DNA from: DATFYM01 sp035315065
Lineage (GTDB): Bacteria; Acidobacteriota; Terriglobia; UBA7540
DNA length: 64,000 nucleotides
Direction of reading: 5' to 3'
Assembly: GCA_035315065.1 (NCBI GenBank)
Contig: DATFYM010000160.1
Span: 1 to 64,000 of the forward strand
A program made the position numbers and the translations under genes. This document shows, piece after piece, positions 44,787 to 59,070 of the stretch. The notes beneath the pieces are model-generated. The model made no database searches and was not told where the DNA came from. It saw nothing but the letters and a program-made list of their open reading frames with translations. How positions within the stretch are numbered: position 1 is the stretch's first letter; each line of letters opens with the position of its first letter.

Positions 44787-46073
44787 ATGACAGAGGAACC
44801 TTTGGCCATTCCGATTGAGGATCTCCTGCGCGAACTCGCGCCGCAGGTGCTCGGCGCCGTGGTCCGGCGCTTCCATGACTTCGCCGCCGCCGAGGACGCC
44901 GTTCAGGAGGCGTTGATGGCCGCGGTCATTCAATGGCCGCGGGAAGGCATGCCCGACAATCCTCGTGGCTGGCTGATTCAAGTCGCCGCGCGCCGCATGA
45001 CGGATTACCTGCGCAGCGAGGAGGCCCGGCGGCGCAGGGAAAGCACGGTGGCTATGGAGACTGGCGAGCAGGCGCCGGCGGCTGACATTCACCATGAAAC
45101 GGAGCAGGACGACAGGCTCACCCTGCTCTTCATGTGCTGTCATCCTGCCCTGACCCAGTCGTCCGCGATCGCCTTGACGTTGCGGGCGGTGGGCGGCTTG
45201 ACCACGGCCGAAATCGCCAAGGCGTTCCTGGTTCCCGAGGCGACCATGGCGCAGCGGATCAGCCGGGCCAAGCAAAGCATCAAGTCTTCCGGCGTGCCCT
45301 TCCAACTGCCGACCAGCCAAGAGCGGGCCCAACGGCTCCGCGCGGTGCTGCACGTGCTCTACCTGATCTTCAACGAGGGCTACACCAGTAGCGCCGGGCC
45401 GCAGGTGCAGCGGCTCGAACTCGCCCGTGAAGCAATTCGCCTGACGCGATCCGTTCACGCCTTGCTCCCGGACGATGGAGAGGTCGCGGGACTGCTGGCG
45501 CTCATGCTGTTGACCGATGCTCGCCGCCTGGCACGGACGGGACCGGACGGGGAGTTGATCCCACTCACCAAGCAGGACCGAACTCTGTGGGATCAGGGGA
45601 ACATTTCCGAGGGCATCGCGCTCCTGACCGCAGCCCTATCGAAGGGATCCATTGGCGCGTACCAGTTGCAGGCGGCCATCGCCGCCGTTCACGACGAAGC
45701 GGCTCGAGCCGAGGATACTGACTGGCCACAGATCCTGGCGCTGTATGAGCTCCTGAGACGCATGTCCGACAACCCTATGGTCGCGCTGAATCACGCCATC
45801 GCCGCAGCCATGGTGCACGGTCCATCCAAGGGACTCGACCTGCTAAGAGCCCTCGACTCTGATCCACGAATTTCCGGCCATCATCGCCTCGACGCGGTTC
45901 GTGCCCATCTGCTGGAAATGGCTGGCGACCATACCGCCGCAATCACCCACTACCGGATCGCCGCCGGTCGCACGACAAACATACCGGAACGGAATTACCT
46001 CATCACGCAAGCGGCTCGGCTCAGCGAGAGCACAACAAGCCCCGATGGGACGATTCCATGCCCTGATCAATAG
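44787..46073 (+). CDS. ECF42-group RNA polymerase sigma factor with DUF6596/TPR-like C-terminus
   Basis: A 428-aa protein. Sigma-2 region: FHDFAAAEDAVQEALMAAV, NPRGWLIQVAARRMTDYLR. Sigma-4 region: RLTLLFMCCHPALTQSSAIA, LTTAEIAKAFLVPEATMAQR. The long C-terminal extension (about residues 190-415) is the ECF42 hallmark: YLIFNEGYTSS, LLALMLLTDARR, QLQAAIAAVHDEA. The group has no classical anti-sigma factor, and its extension is thought to control activity. Conserved partners are YCII/DGPF genes, two of which lie at 40291 and 40988 with matching promoters. In this genome a PEP-CTERM and a DUF1801 gene separate them. No ECF42-type site was seen before this gene itself. Confidence 0.92.
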   Translation: MTEEPLAIPIEDLLRELAPQVLGAVVRRFHDFAAAEDAVQEALMAAVIQWPREGMPDNPRGWLIQVAARRMTDYLRSEEARRRRESTVAMETGEQAPAADIHHETEQDDRLTLLFMCCHPALTQSSAIALTLRAVGGLTTAEIAKAFLVPEATMAQRISRAKQSIKSSGVPFQLPTSQERAQRLRAVLHVLYLIFNEGYTSSAGPQVQRLELAREAIRLTRSVHALLPDDGEVAGLLALMLLTDARRLARTGPDGELIPLTKQDRTLWDQGNISEGIALLTAALSKGSIGAYQLQAAIAAVHDEAARAEDTDWPQILALYELLRRMSDNPMVALNHAIAAAMVHGPSKGLDLLRALDSDPRISGHHRLDAVRAHLLEMAGDHTAAITHYRIAAGRTTNIPERNYLITQAARLSESTTSPDGTIPCPDQ

Positions 46074-46143
46074 GGACCCGAAGGGCCCGCCCCCAGCGAG
46101 CGAGAGGATTTCATACGGCCCGAGTTTGGCTCCCGCATCAGGT

Positions 46144-49038
<2,895 letters not shown>

Positions 49039-49482
49039 CGGTACCTTGAATTATACAGGAGAATTGGTCCGCTACAGTCACTGACAGCGAAAGACAATGG
49101 CAGCGAAGTGCAGGCCTTTGGCCTGCCCATCCAGTTCGGTGAACGTCTGGCGGAAAAGGGGATGCAGGTCACCCTATCACCTTTTGGCGATCTGCCCAGA
49201 TCACGGGGTACTGGGACACTACGCAAACTGGTAGCGCAGGCACAGCGAGCAGCCGCGATGGAGAGAAGGCTAGCACGAATCGTGGTCGGGTGACCAAAAT
49301 TAAAGCGCCTAAATGTGCCTGGACCCAAATCTATACAGAAGGACATAAGTCAGCGACAACCGCCGGGCACGGTTGGCATGATACTGTCTGAATCAGACAT
49401 TGCCAATTAGTATTGATTGAACCTTGACTGTTGATTCGATTGTAGCCTATGCTCAGAGCATGGAAACCTGGAGGCGCGGCCG
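49039..49482. other. Intergenic region with palindrome and promoter
   Basis: No gene seen. It holds the perfect palindrome TGTCTGA-A-TCAGACA at 49385-49399 and a promoter-like pair just downstream (listed separately). The open frame 49108-49293 is not protein-like. Confidence 0.5.
49424..49453 (+). promoter_or_regulatory. Candidate sigma-70 promoter with upstream palindromic operator
   Basis: TTGACT (49424-49429), an 18-nt spacer, TATGCT (49448-49453), predicted start near 49460, 23 nt before the ATG at 49483. The palindrome at 49385-49399 ends 24 nt upstream of the -35 box. Confidence 0.45.
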
Positions 49483-50001
49483 ATGAAAGCAACCGCAAGG
49501 CTTACCAAAAACGCTGTTGTAGGAACCGTCTTGCTGATGTTCATCGCCTCGTTGGGCTTGGCGAGAGCGCTGCCGGATCAACCGTTGTCGAAGGACGACA
49601 TCACGGTGCTTCTGCTCGCGGCCTCGCAGAGCACCAAAATCATTCAGACGGTTGAACAGCGGGGCGTTGATTTCCAGATGAGCCCGGACCTGGCAAAGAA
49701 GTTCCATGATCTTGGTGCCAGCGACGATTTAATCGAGGCCTTGAAAGCCGGTAATAAAGCCGCGACGGCCCACGCGGCGACGGCAGCAGGAACCGAACCC
49801 AACTCCCCTAATCCCCCGGTTGTGAGGCCCGCGGCGGCGCCTCAGGGCAAGCCGGGCACCACGATTCTGATGGATGACGGATTCGAATACAGCGTGGTTG
49901 ATTATGGGGTGGGTCAAGTCGGTCGAGCACAAAACCGGCCAGCGCTCGCTGCCCGCCCGTGGGAGACCTGGGACCCTCGACCAGGTGACAAGGTGCGCTG
50001 A
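49483..50001 (+). CDS. Small exported protein of unknown function
   Basis: A 172-aa protein with an N-terminal signal (AVVGTVLLMFIASLGLARA). Residues about 34-92 are a short helical domain: LSKDDITVLLLAASQSTKII, RGVDFQMSPDLAKKFHDLGA, DDLIEALKAG. This pattern, with 'rGVdF' in the middle, recurs at the N-terminus or between domains of many acidobacterial proteins as I recall, without a known role. A Pro/Ala-rich linker and a tail (DDGFEYSVVDYGVGQ...) end the protein. The last ~25 residues may be altered by the 202-bp repeat region that starts about 12 nt after the stop codon. Confidence 0.65.
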   Translation: MKATARLTKNAVVGTVLLMFIASLGLARALPDQPLSKDDITVLLLAASQSTKIIQTVEQRGVDFQMSPDLAKKFHDLGASDDLIEALKAGNKAATAHAATAAGTEPNSPNPPVVRPAAAPQGKPGTTILMDDGFEYSVVDYGVGQVGRAQNRPALAARPWETWDPRPGDKVR

Positions 50002-50012
50002 GACTTTCTTTG

Positions 50013-50690
50013 GAAACGAAGCCACCGAGTTGATTGATAACAAAGGATCGGACCTTACGAAAACCAGGAACGAAGCCACCGTTTGGGGGCCGGAAGACAG
50101 TGGTCAGCAAGCAGCAGCCGGAAGGCAGGAGGCAGTCGGCAGTAGGGAGTCGGCGAGAAGGCGGTAGTGACACGTCAAGCTGGTCGCTAAGGGCTGAAAG
50201 CTCAGATTTTTTTGAGAAACGGAGCCACCGAGTTGATTGATAACAAAGGATCGGGCCTTACGAAAACCAGGAACGAAGCCACCGTTTGGGGGCCGGAAGA
50301 CGGTAGGCAGGAGGCAGCGCAGCCGGCAGAAAGGAGGCAGTCAGCGGTAGGCAGTCGGCGAAAAGGCGGTGTGGCGCGGCAAGCTGGCCGCTGAGGGCTG
50401 AAAGCTGAGAGTTTTTTGAAAAACGAAGCCACCGAGTTGATTGATAACAAAGGATCGGGCCTTACGAAAACCAGGAACGAAGCCACCGTTTGGGGCCGGA
50501 AGACAGTAGTCAGGAGGCAGCGCAGCGGGCAGGAGGCAGTCAGCAGTAGGCAGTCGGCGAAAGGGCGGTGCTGGCACGGCAAGCTGGTCGCCGAGGGTTG
50601 AAAGCTGAGAGTTTTTGAAAAACGAAGCCACTGAGTTGATTGATAACAAAGGATCGGGCCTTACGAAAACCAGGAACGAAGCCACCGGGA
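50013..50690. repeat. Fourfold tandem repeat, ~202-bp unit
   Basis: Units start near 50014, 50216, 50420 and 50619; the fourth is partial. Each begins aacgaagccaccgagttgat, continues through ataacaaaggatcgg and a second aacgaagccaccg about 55 nt on, and then a variable aggaggcagtcggcag-type word stretch. Spacing drifts from 199 to 204 bp. Frames on either strand are repeat translations, not genes. Confidence 0.85.
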
Positions 50691-50691
50691 A

Positions 50692-50858
50692 GGTAGATGG
50701 TATACGGTAGACGGCATAAGGGGAAGGAGGGGTTGGGGTTTGGGTTTCGGGATTCGCAGAAGAAGACGGCCCCAAATCCATTCCTCTCTGCGAATCCCCA
50801 GACTCCGAATCCCGAAACCCGTCTTACCCTTTATGCCATATGCCACCTACCATCTACC
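50692..50858. repeat. Nested word-type inverted repeat after the 202-bp array
   Basis: Outer: ggtagatggtatacggtaga faces tgccacctaccatctacc. Inner: tttcgggattcgcagaagaa faces ctctgcgaatccccagactc. The inner words match the family at 7428-7525. Confidence 0.78.
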
Positions 50859-50873
50859 TGGGTCGAAATGAAG

Positions 50874-50990
50874 GAGGGTCCCACTATGTTGATGAAAAAA
50901 AAGGACCGAAAAAACTCATTTGGGAGGGTCCCACTATATTGATGAAAACAAATCAGCTTAGCACGTGATAACCCACTATATTCATGAAAA
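50874..50990 (+). repeat. Three-copy short direct repeat (cccactatRttgatgaaaa)
   Basis: Copies at 50874-50898, 50924-50949 and 50972-50990, spaced about 50 nt; the first two also share gagggtcccactat. Read on the plus strand it encodes a peptide style (MKEGPTMLMKKKDRK) that I recall from intergenic repeats in other Acidobacteria. Nature unknown. Confidence 0.6.
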
Positions 50991-51083
50991 GACGAATAGT
51001 TAGGATTAACGCCAACTGAAGGCTCAAGACCGAGGCTGACCCAAACCGGTATTCACCTGACTGAACTGAAGTTTGACTTTGCT

Positions 51084-51515
51084 ATGCCCACCACTCCGAA
51101 GATTGATCCCAAATACTGCTGCTTCCGCCTGAGGCTCGGCCAATCGAAGATCCACCGCTGGGGCGTCTACGCCGACGAGGCGATTCCCGCCAATCGCAAG
51201 GTGATCGAGTACACGGGAGAGAAGATCGACAAGGCCGAGGCGGACCGCCGTACGCATTCTCCTTACCTGTTCGTTCTCGATGAGGATTGGATGCTCGACG
51301 GCGATGTGGGCGGATCGGGAGCCGAGTTCGTCAATCACTCGTGTGCGCCGAACCTCGTGACGCGCATCATGAAGAAGCACATCCTTTACATGAGCCTGCG
51401 CCGGATCCGAAAGGGCGAGGAGCTGACGGTCGATTACAACTACGACGACACTGACGAAACCATTCGCTGCGCGTGCGGGGCAACGAGTTGCCGGGGTACG
51501 ATCAACATCCTGTAG
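51084..51515 (+). CDS. SET-domain lysine methyltransferase-like protein
   Basis: A 143-aa protein made of a SET domain plus post-SET Cys motif. SET features: IHRWGVYADEAIPANRKVIE (GxG-type SAM-binding start), EYTGEKI, GAEFVNHSCAPNL (NHSC SAM/lock motif), RRIRKGEELTVDYNY. The C-terminal CACGATSCRG is the post-SET zinc motif. SET proteins transfer methyl groups from SAM to lysine; the bacterial substrate is unknown and could be a ribosomal, histone-like or host protein. Length is that of compact bacterial SET proteins. Word-type repeats lie on its 3' side and 226 nt before its 5' end. It may have been acquired horizontally. Confidence 0.88.
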   Translation: MPTTPKIDPKYCCFRLRLGQSKIHRWGVYADEAIPANRKVIEYTGEKIDKAEADRRTHSPYLFVLDEDWMLDGDVGGSGAEFVNHSCAPNLVTRIMKKHILYMSLRRIRKGEELTVDYNYDDTDETIRCACGATSCRGTINIL

Positions 51516-51517
51516 GG

Positions 51518-51715
51518 AACAGGGAACAGGGAATAGGGAACAGGGAGCAGCGAAGAGGGAAGAGCGAAGAGGGAAGAGGAAGCGTTCGAGTTTCGAATTT
51601 GCGAATTTCGAGCTTCGAGTTTCCAGTTTCGAGTTTCCAGTTTCTATTTTCGATCTTCGAGTTTCCATTTTCGATTTTCGCTTTTCGATTTTCGAGTTTC
51701 GTTATAATCGAACCG
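51518..51715. repeat. Two adjacent unpaired word runs before the histidine kinase
   Basis: First a gggaacagggaatagggaac run, then a cgagtttcgaatttgcgaat/ gagtttccagtttc run. Both use word families seen elsewhere, but here they are not inverted partners of each other. It ends about 35 nt before the kinase start. Confidence 0.65.
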
Positions 51716-51751
51716 GAGCCAAACGAGCGGCAAGAAGCGAAGTGAGGGTTC

Positions 51752-54703
<2,952 letters not shown>

Positions 54704-55078
54704 ATGAAGCGTATTCTCATTATCGACGACGAAGACGATGTGCGGGAAGTGGCGCAGATGAGTCTCGAGACCTCGGGCAATTGGGAGGTCCTGACCGCGA
54801 GCTCCGGGCCCGAGGGTCTTGCCAAGGCGCACACCGAGCAGCCCGATGTGATCCTGCTGGACATCATGATGCCGGGCATGGACGGCGCCACCGCCTTTCG
54901 GCGCTTGCGGAGCGATCCCCGCACCGGGCACATTCCGGTAATTTTCTTCACCGCCAAGACGCAGGCGGCAGACCGACGGCACTTCGACGGCTTGGGGGCA
55001 GCGGTGATCGTCAAACCGTTCGATCCCTTGACATTGGCTAGCGAGGTAGCGGGAGCGATGGACTGTAGAAGAGAATGA
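54704..55078 (+). CDS. Single-domain response regulator
   Basis: A 124-aa receiver domain alone (CheY/Spo0F-like). Acidic pocket DDEDD at residues 8-12, phospho-Asp D53 in VILLDIMMPGMDG, Thr in VIFFTAKT, and Lys in VIVKPFDP. It has no output domain, so it probably works as a relay or through protein contacts. It lies 136 nt downstream of the hybrid kinase. No Shine-Dalgarno is visible because the upstream sequence is a repeat arm (ttcataatttgtt). The last residues CRRE run into the next repeat element. Confidence 0.92.
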   Translation: MKRILIIDDEDDVREVAQMSLETSGNWEVLTASSGPEGLAKAHTEQPDVILLDIMMPGMDGATAFRRLRSDPRTGHIPVIFFTAKTQAADRRHFDGLGAAVIVKPFDPLTLASEVAGAMDCRRE

Positions 55079-55162
55079 TGAATTATGAATGATGAACAGA
55101 AGACAAGGTCTTCGAGGTCTTCAGTTCATCATTCATCGTTCATAGTTCATCGTTCATAACTT
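55066..55162. repeat. Word-type inverted repeat between two response regulators
   Basis: gaatgatgaattatgaatga faces ttcatcattcatcgttcata; inner ggtcttcgaggtcttc. Same family as 6486-6672 and 54551-54703. Confidence 0.8.
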
Positions 55163-55190
55163 TACGCCGTCTACCTGCAATGGAGTTGGA

Positions 55191-56027
55191 ATGGCCAAGA
55201 TTCTCGTGGTGGAAGACGATGCCGCAATCCGCGCCGTCATCCGCGAGCTGCTGGAGACCGCGGACTTCACGGTCACCACAACCTCCGACGGTATGGAGGC
55301 GCTGGAGCGGCTGCGGCAGGAAGGCTTCGATCTGATGCTGTGCGACGTCTGGATGCCGCGCTTGGGCGGGCTCGACCTGCTGCGCAGCTTGCGCGTGGAA
55401 GCGAAGACGCCGCCCCGCGTCATTGTGATGACGGCCGACGATACTCCGGAGACTGTGCTGCAGGCCTTGCGCGAGCAGGCCTACCAGTACATCGCGAAGC
55501 CTTTCGATGCCGTCGGCCTGCTCGAGCAGGTGCAGCACGCGCTGGAGCTGACTACCGACCCTCTGCCGATTGAAGTCCTCTCCGCGCGCCCTGACTGGGT
55601 GGAGTTGCTCGTCCCTTGCGACATGGGAACGGCGGACCGCATCCAGGGATTCCTGGCGCAGTTGCGCGCCGACCTGCCGGAAGAGGTCCGGCAGAATGTC
55701 GGCTCCGCCTTCCGCGAAATGCTGCTCAACGCCATCGAGTGGGGCGGTAAACTCGACCCAAATCGTAAGGTGCGCATCGCCTACCTGCGCGCCAAGCGGA
55801 TGCTCCTCTATCGCGTCGCCGACCCCGGCCCGGGCTTCAAGACCGAGACGCTCGCCCACGCCGCCGTCAACAACCCGCCGGGCGATCCCTGGGGGCACAT
55901 GCGCGAACGCGAACAGAAAGGCCTTCGTCCTGGCGGCTTCGGCATCCTCCTGGTCCGCGCCATGGTGGACGAGGTGCTTTACAACGAAGCACAAAACGAG
56001 GTAGTCCTCATCAAGTATCTGGAGTGA
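55191..56027 (+). CDS. Response regulator with anti-sigma-type HATPase output domain
   Basis: A 278-aa protein. An N-terminal receiver (VVEDDAAIR; phospho-Asp D52 in LMLCDVWMPRLGG; Lys in YIAKPFDAVG) is followed from about residue 140 by an HATPase_c_2 domain of the RsbW/anti-sigma type: FREMLLNAIEWGGK (N box), RVADPGPGFKTE (G1), LRPGGFGILLVRAMVDEV (G2). In related proteins the receiver gates a kinase that phosphorylates or sequesters an anti-anti-sigma or sigma partner. It links the two-component block to partner switching. A STAS protein at 62139 and a SpoIIE phosphatase at 39373 are possible, non-adjacent partners. Confidence 0.88.
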   Translation: MAKILVVEDDAAIRAVIRELLETADFTVTTTSDGMEALERLRQEGFDLMLCDVWMPRLGGLDLLRSLRVEAKTPPRVIVMTADDTPETVLQALREQAYQYIAKPFDAVGLLEQVQHALELTTDPLPIEVLSARPDWVELLVPCDMGTADRIQGFLAQLRADLPEEVRQNVGSAFREMLLNAIEWGGKLDPNRKVRIAYLRAKRMLLYRVADPGPGFKTETLAHAAVNNPPGDPWGHMREREQKGLRPGGFGILLVRAMVDEVLYNEAQNEVVLIKYLE

Positions 56028-56029
56028 AG

Positions 56030-56116
56030 CCATTGAGCCATTGAGTCATTGAGAAGAACATCTCCCCGGTCATTTCAATGGCTCAATGAACCGATGGATC
56101 AATGGATCAATTGTTG
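56030..56116. repeat. Word-type inverted repeat (CCATTGAGTCATTGAG words)
   Basis: ccattgagccattgagtcat faces caatggctcaatgaaccgat. It lies directly after the response-regulator/anti-sigma gene. Confidence 0.75.
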
Positions 56117-56304
56117 CATGGTTTGCGCCGGGCCCGGAGTTGTGATAGCCTCTGCGCCGGAGAAAAGGTCTGAGTCAGATCCGGTAAGATGAGGGGCGGC
56201 AATTGGAAGACTCGGTTCGCGGTCTAGGCTCGGGCAGAGCGGGGGCGAAAATAGAGTTGCCAACATAGCGCCCAGCGTCAAATCAACGAAAGGGAGGGTC
56301 TCCG

Positions 56305-56982
56305 ATGAAGAAATATCTGGCTGAGTTTGTGGGAACGTTCACGCTGGTCCTCTTCGGCTGTGGGACTGCGGTGGTGGCGGGCAAGGAGGTCGGACACGCG
56401 GGCATCGCCTTTGCCTTCGGCCTCGCCCTTCTGGGCATGGCTTACGGCATCGGCCCCGTCTCTGGGTGCCACATCAATCCGGCGGTGAGCCTGGGGGTGT
56501 ACACCGCCGGCCGCATGAGTGCCGGCGACTTGGTGGGCTACATTGTCGGGCAGGTGCTGGGCGGAATCGCCGGCGCTGCCGTGCTCCTGGTGATTGCCAG
56601 CGGCATGGCGGGGTACAGCACGACGGTGAACGGCCTGGGGCAGAATGGGTGGGGCCCAGGTTACATGGGTGAATACAACATCTCCTCCGCCGTCGCTTTC
56701 GAGTTTGTGGCCACGCTGCTTTTCGTGATCGTGATCCTGGGCTCGACGCAGCAAGGCGCGCCCACCCAGTTGGCCGGCGTGGGCATTGGCTTGACGCTGG
56801 CAGCGATCCATCTCTTCGGCATCCACATCACCGGCGTCTCGGTGAACCCCGCGCGCAGTCTGGGTCCGGCGCTTCTCGTCGGCGGACACGCGCTGGCGCA
56901 GGTGTGGCTGTTCCTGGTGGTGCCCAGCGTGGCGGGCATAGTCTCGGGCATCCTCTACCGCGCCAAACTTCTGACTATTTGA
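56305..56982 (+). CDS. Aquaporin (MIP family, AqpZ-like)
   Basis: A 225-aa channel with six TM segments and both NPA boxes: GCHINPAVSLGVYTAGRM and ITGVSVNPARSLGPAL. The Arg after the second NPA is the selectivity-filter Arg. The N-terminus (YLAEFVGTFTLVLFGCGTAV) is typical of AqpZ and related water channels rather than long glycerol facilitators, since the D-residue extension of GlpF is not seen. The start at 56305 follows aaagggagggtctcc. It is followed 30 nt on by a GlsB-like stress membrane protein, so an osmotic or stress co-unit is plausible. Confidence 0.93.
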   Translation: MKKYLAEFVGTFTLVLFGCGTAVVAGKEVGHAGIAFAFGLALLGMAYGIGPVSGCHINPAVSLGVYTAGRMSAGDLVGYIVGQVLGGIAGAAVLLVIASGMAGYSTTVNGLGQNGWGPGYMGEYNISSAVAFEFVATLLFVIVILGSTQQGAPTQLAGVGIGLTLAAIHLFGIHITGVSVNPARSLGPALLVGGHALAQVWLFLVVPSVAGIVSGILYRAKLLTI

Positions 56983-57012
56983 TTTGGGATCGAAATTCGA
57001 AAGAGGGGACCC

Positions 57013-57258
57013 ATGGGGATTATCTGGTGGATCATCGTCGGGCTCATCGCCGGTTGGGCGACGGGAAAGATCATGCGGGGCGCCGGGTACGGCGTCTTTG
57101 CGGACATCGTCATTGGCATTGTGGGAGCCATGATCGGTGGCTTCATCATGCGGACGGCGGGTTTCAGCGGCCAAGGCGGCATGATCTACACCGTCGGGGT
57201 TGCGATCCTCGGCGCCGTCATCCTTACGGCGGTGATTAGAGCCTTAAAGAAAGCGTAG
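57013..57258 (+). CDS. GlsB/YeaQ/YmgE family membrane protein
   Basis: An 81-aa integral membrane protein with three hydrophobic segments: IIWWIIVGLIAGWATGKIM, ADIVIGIVGAMIGGFIM, and VGVAILGAVILTAVIRAL. It matches the transglycosylase-associated (GlsB/YeaQ) family, small Gly-rich proteins linked to stress responses. The Shine-Dalgarno aaagagggga is good. It lies 30 nt downstream of the aquaporin gene and is probably co-transcribed. Molecular function of the family is not settled. Confidence 0.88.
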   Translation: MGIIWWIIVGLIAGWATGKIMRGAGYGVFADIVIGIVGAMIGGFIMRTAGFSGQGGMIYTVGVAILGAVILTAVIRALKKA

Positions 57259-57360
57259 GCTTCGCACTCCCCCCAACAGGCGGCGCTGCCTGTCCGGACG
57301 GCAAAGAGTTACCATAGGAACCAGTAGATCCGGCGGCGAAGGTCAAAAAAGGGATTCACG

Positions 57361-59070
57361 ATGAGCGGAACCGCGACTAACGGCAATCTCGAGCTGCGCA
57401 GCCAGAAGTGGTTCGACCGCAACGAGCGGGAGGGTATGAATCGGCGTGCCTACCTGCGCGCCGAGGGCTTTACGGCGAAGTACTTTGACGGCAAACCGGT
57501 CATTGGCATCTGCAATTCCTGGAGCGAGCTGACCACCTGCAACGCCCACCTGCGCACGGTAGCTGACGCGGTGAAGCGCGGCGTTTGGACGGCCGGCGGC
57601 TTTCCTCTGGAGTTTCCCACCATCTCGCTGGGCGAAGTCCTGATGCAGCCCACCACCATGCTCTATCGCAACCTGATGGCAATGGACGTGGAGGAGTGCC
57701 TGCGCGGTTATCCTCTGGACGGCGTGGTGCTGCTCTGCGGCTGCGACAAGACCACGCCCGCGCAACTGATGGGAGCGATCAGCATGGACCTCCCGGCGAT
57801 CATGGTCCCCGGCGGGCCGATGCTGAGCAGCGTTTGGCGCGGACGCCAGCTCGGGTCGGGCACCGACTCCCGCAAGCTGTTCGCCGAGAAGCGCGCCGGC
57901 CGCCTCACCGAAGAAGAGTGGTGCGAGGTTGAAAGCTGCCTCTCGCGCAGTGCCGGACACTGCATGGTGATGGGCACCGCGTCCACCATGACCAGCCTGG
58001 TGGAGGCGCTGGGCATGACTCTGACCGGCTGCGCCAACATTCCCGCCGCCGACTCTCGCCGCCTGGCCATTGCCGAAGAGAGTGGCCGCCGCGCGGTGGA
58101 GATGGTGAAGGAAGACCTGCGGCCTTCGAAGATTCTCACCCGCGAAGCGCTGGAGAACGCCATCCGCGTGGATATGGCGATCGGCGGGTCCACCAACGCC
58201 ATCATTCATCTGGTGGCCTTCGCCGGCCGGTTAGGCCTCGAACTGCCGCTGGAAACGTTCGACGCCCTCTCCCGCACCACGCCGTTCATCACCAACGTGC
58301 AGCCCTCCGGCAAGCACCTGATGGAGGATATGTTCTACGCGGGCGGACTGCCGGCGGTGATGGAGGAGATCCGCTCGCTGCTGCACACGGACGCGCTCAC
58401 CGTCACCGGCAAGACCATGGGCGAGAATATCGCCGGGGCGCAGTGCTTTAATCGAGACGTGATTCGCCCGTTGAGCGAGCCCCTGGGAGCCGAGGGCGGA
58501 ACGGTGGTTCTGAAAGGGAACCTGGCGCCGTGCGGAGCGGTGATCAAGCAGTCCGCGGCTTCCCCGCACCTGCTCAAGCACCAGGGCCGCGCGGTGGTGT
58601 TTGAGAATAACAAGGACCTGTGGGCGCGCATCGACGATCCCGACCTGGACGTGGACGAGAACTGCGTGCTGGTGCTGAAGAACGGCGGACCCAAGGGCGC
58701 GCCCGGCATGCCGGAGTGGGGCGACTTGCCGCTTCCCGCCAAGCTGCTGAAGGCCGGCGTGAGCGACATGGTGCGGCTGAGCGACGCGCGCATGAGCGGC
58801 ACCGCCTTTGGCACCGTGGTGCTGCACGTGGCGCCGGAGTCGGCGGTGGGCGGACCGCTGGCGGCGGTCCGGGACGGCGACCGGATCGAACTCGACGTGC
58901 CCGGGCGCCGGCTGGAGTTGCTGGTCTCCGACGCGGAGCTGCAGAGCCGCCTGGCGGCGTGGCGCCCGCCCGCCCCTCACTACACGCGAGGCTACGGAAC
59001 GATCTTTCTCGATCACATCCTGCAGGCCCACCAGGGGTGCGACTTTGACTGCCTGCGCGCCGGGGGCTAG
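57361..59070 (+). CDS. Pentonate (L-arabonate-type) dehydratase, IlvD/Edd family
   Basis: A 569-aa Fe-S dehydratase. The IlvD/Edd features and the three cluster cysteines of arabonate-type enzymes are visible: CNSWSELTTCNAHL, LLCGCDKTTPAQLMGA, and ALGMTLTGCANIPA. Mg-site and catalytic regions: MAIGGSTNAIIHLVAFAG, GTVVLKGNLAPCGAVIKQSA, SDARMSGTAFGTVVLHVAPE with the catalytic Ser. GCDKTTPA and the overall pattern favour sugar-acid (L-arabonate or related) dehydratase over branched-chain dihydroxy-acid dehydratase. It would feed oxidative pentose catabolism, matching the plant-polymer enzymes elsewhere in the window. No partner sugar-acid genes are adjacent. Confidence 0.87.
   Translation: MSGTATNGNLELRSQKWFDRNEREGMNRRAYLRAEGFTAKYFDGKPVIGICNSWSELTTCNAHLRTVADAVKRGVWTAGGFPLEFPTISLGEVLMQPTTMLYRNLMAMDVEECLRGYPLDGVVLLCGCDKTTPAQLMGAISMDLPAIMVPGGPMLSSVWRGRQLGSGTDSRKLFAEKRAGRLTEEEWCEVESCLSRSAGHCMVMGTASTMTSLVEALGMTLTGCANIPAADSRRLAIAEESGRRAVEMVKEDLRPSKILTREALENAIRVDMAIGGSTNAIIHLVAFAGRLGLELPLETFDALSRTTPFITNVQPSGKHLMEDMFYAGGLPAVMEEIRSLLHTDALTVTGKTMGENIAGAQCFNRDVIRPLSEPLGAEGGTVVLKGNLAPCGAVIKQSAASPHLLKHQGRAVVFENNKDLWARIDDPDLDVDENCVLVLKNGGPKGAPGMPEWGDLPLPAKLLKAGVSDMVRLSDARMSGTAFGTVVLHVAPESAVGGPLAAVRDGDRIELDVPGRRLELLVSDAELQSRLAAWRPPAPHYTRGYGTIFLDHILQAHQGCDFDCLRAGG

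Noticed and set aside
50013..50690. CRISPR array
   Set aside because: The unit is ~202 bp, the similar part is long and the variable part is word-repeat DNA; no short repeat with unique spacers and no cas genes.
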